Assembly (NCBI GenBank): GCA_030638935.1
Contig: DAOWDR010000511.1
Coordinates: 1-6,409, forward strand
Origin: Desulfobacteraceae bacterium
GTDB lineage: Bacteria > Desulfobacterota > Desulfobacteria > Desulfobacterales > Desulfobacteraceae
Direction of reading: 5' to 3'
Length of the DNA: 6,409 nt
Shown here: one piece after another, positions 6,200 through 6,409 of the stretch
Numbering within the stretch: the first letter of the stretch is position 1
Layout: each line of letters opens with the position of its first letter
The notes under the pieces: generated by a model
What the model saw: the letters and a program-made list of their open reading frames with translations, nothing else
Database searches by the model: none
Told to the model about the DNA's origin: nothing
Translations under genes and position numbers: made by a program

Positions 6200-6220
6200 G
6201 TAATACTATATTTTTATTAC
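6200..6220. repeat. 21-bp inverted repeat in the divergent intergenic region
   Basis: GTAATA (6200-6205) and TATTAC (6215-6220) form perfect 6-bp arms around a 9-bp AT-rich centre. It lies between the divergent TolC-family and purC starts, just upstream of the candidate TolC promoter. Size and position fit a dimeric repressor or activator site, but no regulator gene is in the window and the AT content makes chance occurrence possible. Confidence 0.35.
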
Positions 6221-6293
6221 CATATACCTTCCTAGGATTTTATCAAACATCTAATCAAAAACTTTAGACTAATAATAGAAAAATATCCCAGTT

Positions 6294-6299
6294 TATGAT
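6294..6299 (+). promoter_or_regulatory. Possible -10 element for purC
   Basis: TATGAT matches the -10 consensus at 5 of 6 positions and lies about 50 bp before the purC start. No convincing -35 is found 16-18 bp upstream, so this is only tentative. Confidence 0.25.
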
Positions 6300-6315
6300 A
6301 TTAATCAGCAAAATT

Positions 6316-6335
6316 AATGTAAATAAATGTAAATA
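6316..6335 (+). repeat. Perfect 10-bp tandem duplication upstream of purC
   Basis: AATGTAAATA occurs twice without a gap (6316-6325 and 6326-6335), ending 3 bp before the purC Shine-Dalgarno site. The period equals about one helical turn. It may be a replication-slippage duplication or a paired binding site; the sequence alone does not tell which. Confidence 0.7.
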
Positions 6336-6338
6336 GAT

Positions 6339-6344
6339 GAGGAG
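6339..6344 (+). promoter_or_regulatory. Shine-Dalgarno of purC, supporting a TTG start
   Basis: GAGGAG is 6 nt before TTG at 6351. An in-frame TAA at 6330-6332 and the lack of any in-frame ATG or GTG between them make the TTG the only sensible start. The ATG at 6337 is out of frame and reaches a stop after five codons. Confidence 0.65.
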
Positions 6345-6350
6345 AGACAA

Positions 6351-6409
6351 TTGACTGCTATTCCAAGTACTGAATTTAAAGATCTGACACTTGTAAGACA
6401 GGGCAAGGT
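6351..6409 (+). CDS. purC: Phosphoribosylaminoimidazole-succinocarboxamide synthase (PurC), 3'-truncated
   Basis: PurC (SAICAR synthetase) joins aspartate to CAIR with ATP in de novo purine synthesis, in the cytoplasm. Only 19 codons and two bases lie in the window. They read M-T-A-I-P-S-T-E-F-K-D-L-T-L-V-R-Q-G-K (TTG as Met). From memory this matches the N-terminus of bacterial PurC proteins, where a D-L-x-L-x-x-x-G-K-V-R-D-x-Y segment leads into the nucleotide-binding domain. The last two bases (GT) agree with the expected Val. A good Shine-Dalgarno site supports the TTG start. The gene is divergent from the TolC-family gene. With so few residues the call rests on one motif and could change when the rest is seen. 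Confidence 0.6.
   Translation, partial: MTAIPSTEFKDLTLVRQGK

Noticed and set aside
6337..6354. Five-codon ATG leader frame overlapping the purC start
   Set aside because: It is too short to support, has no ribosome site of its own and shows no run of regulatory codons.
1..6409. CRISPR array, insertion sequence, phage or toxin-antitoxin locus
   Set aside because: There are no regularly spaced repeats, transposase or integrase motifs, and no paired small genes; all large genes are intact housekeeping or envelope genes.

Overview
The window looks like ordinary chromosome from a Gram-negative bacterium. It is moderately AT-rich, with extended Shine-Dalgarno sites and a TolC-family outer-membrane protein. 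The style of the aromatic genes and the compact pheA-aroE-aroA-aroK-aroC order suggest a sulfate-reducing Desulfobacterota lineage (Desulfobacter/Desulfobacula-like). That placement is inference from remembered sequence style, not a database result.

Bases 1-4271 (+ strand) hold a tightly packed aromatic amino acid operon: the 3' part of pheA (prephenate dehydratase with ACT domain), then complete aroE, aroA, aroK and aroC. Spacing is -8, +24, +35 and -14 nt, so one transcript is expected, with its promoter upstream of the window. AroE, AroK, AroA and AroC are the last four steps from 3-dehydroshikimate to chorismate. PheA then takes chorismate/prephenate toward phenylpyruvate. DAHP synthase, dehydroquinate synthase and dehydroquinate dehydratase are not in the window.

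Bases 4273-4587 (- strand) encode an unrecognised 104-residue, probably cytoplasmic, helical protein. It converges on aroC with one base between the two stop codons, and a 9-bp AT-only palindrome covers the junction. It has its own good sigma70-type promoter and a strong ribosome binding site. The 241-bp gap that follows (4588-4828) also holds two terminator-like hairpins of opposite orientation.

Bases 4829-6118 (- strand) encode a TolC-family outer-membrane factor with a signal peptide and two internal repeats. No inner-membrane pump or adaptor gene is visible beside it.

Bases 6119-6350 form a very AT-rich divergent intergenic region with candidate promoter elements, a 21-bp inverted repeat and a perfect 10-bp tandem duplication. 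The + strand then opens a gene with a TTG start whose first 19 residues match the start of PurC (SAICAR synthetase). It runs off the window.

I see no CRISPR array, tRNA, rRNA, insertion sequence or phage gene, and no clear sign of a novel multi-gene system. The items most worth a second look are the orphan 104-residue gene, the palindrome at the convergent junction, the orphan + strand terminator in the gap, the structured purC/TolC intergenic region, and unusual residues in conserved motifs of AroA and AroC.
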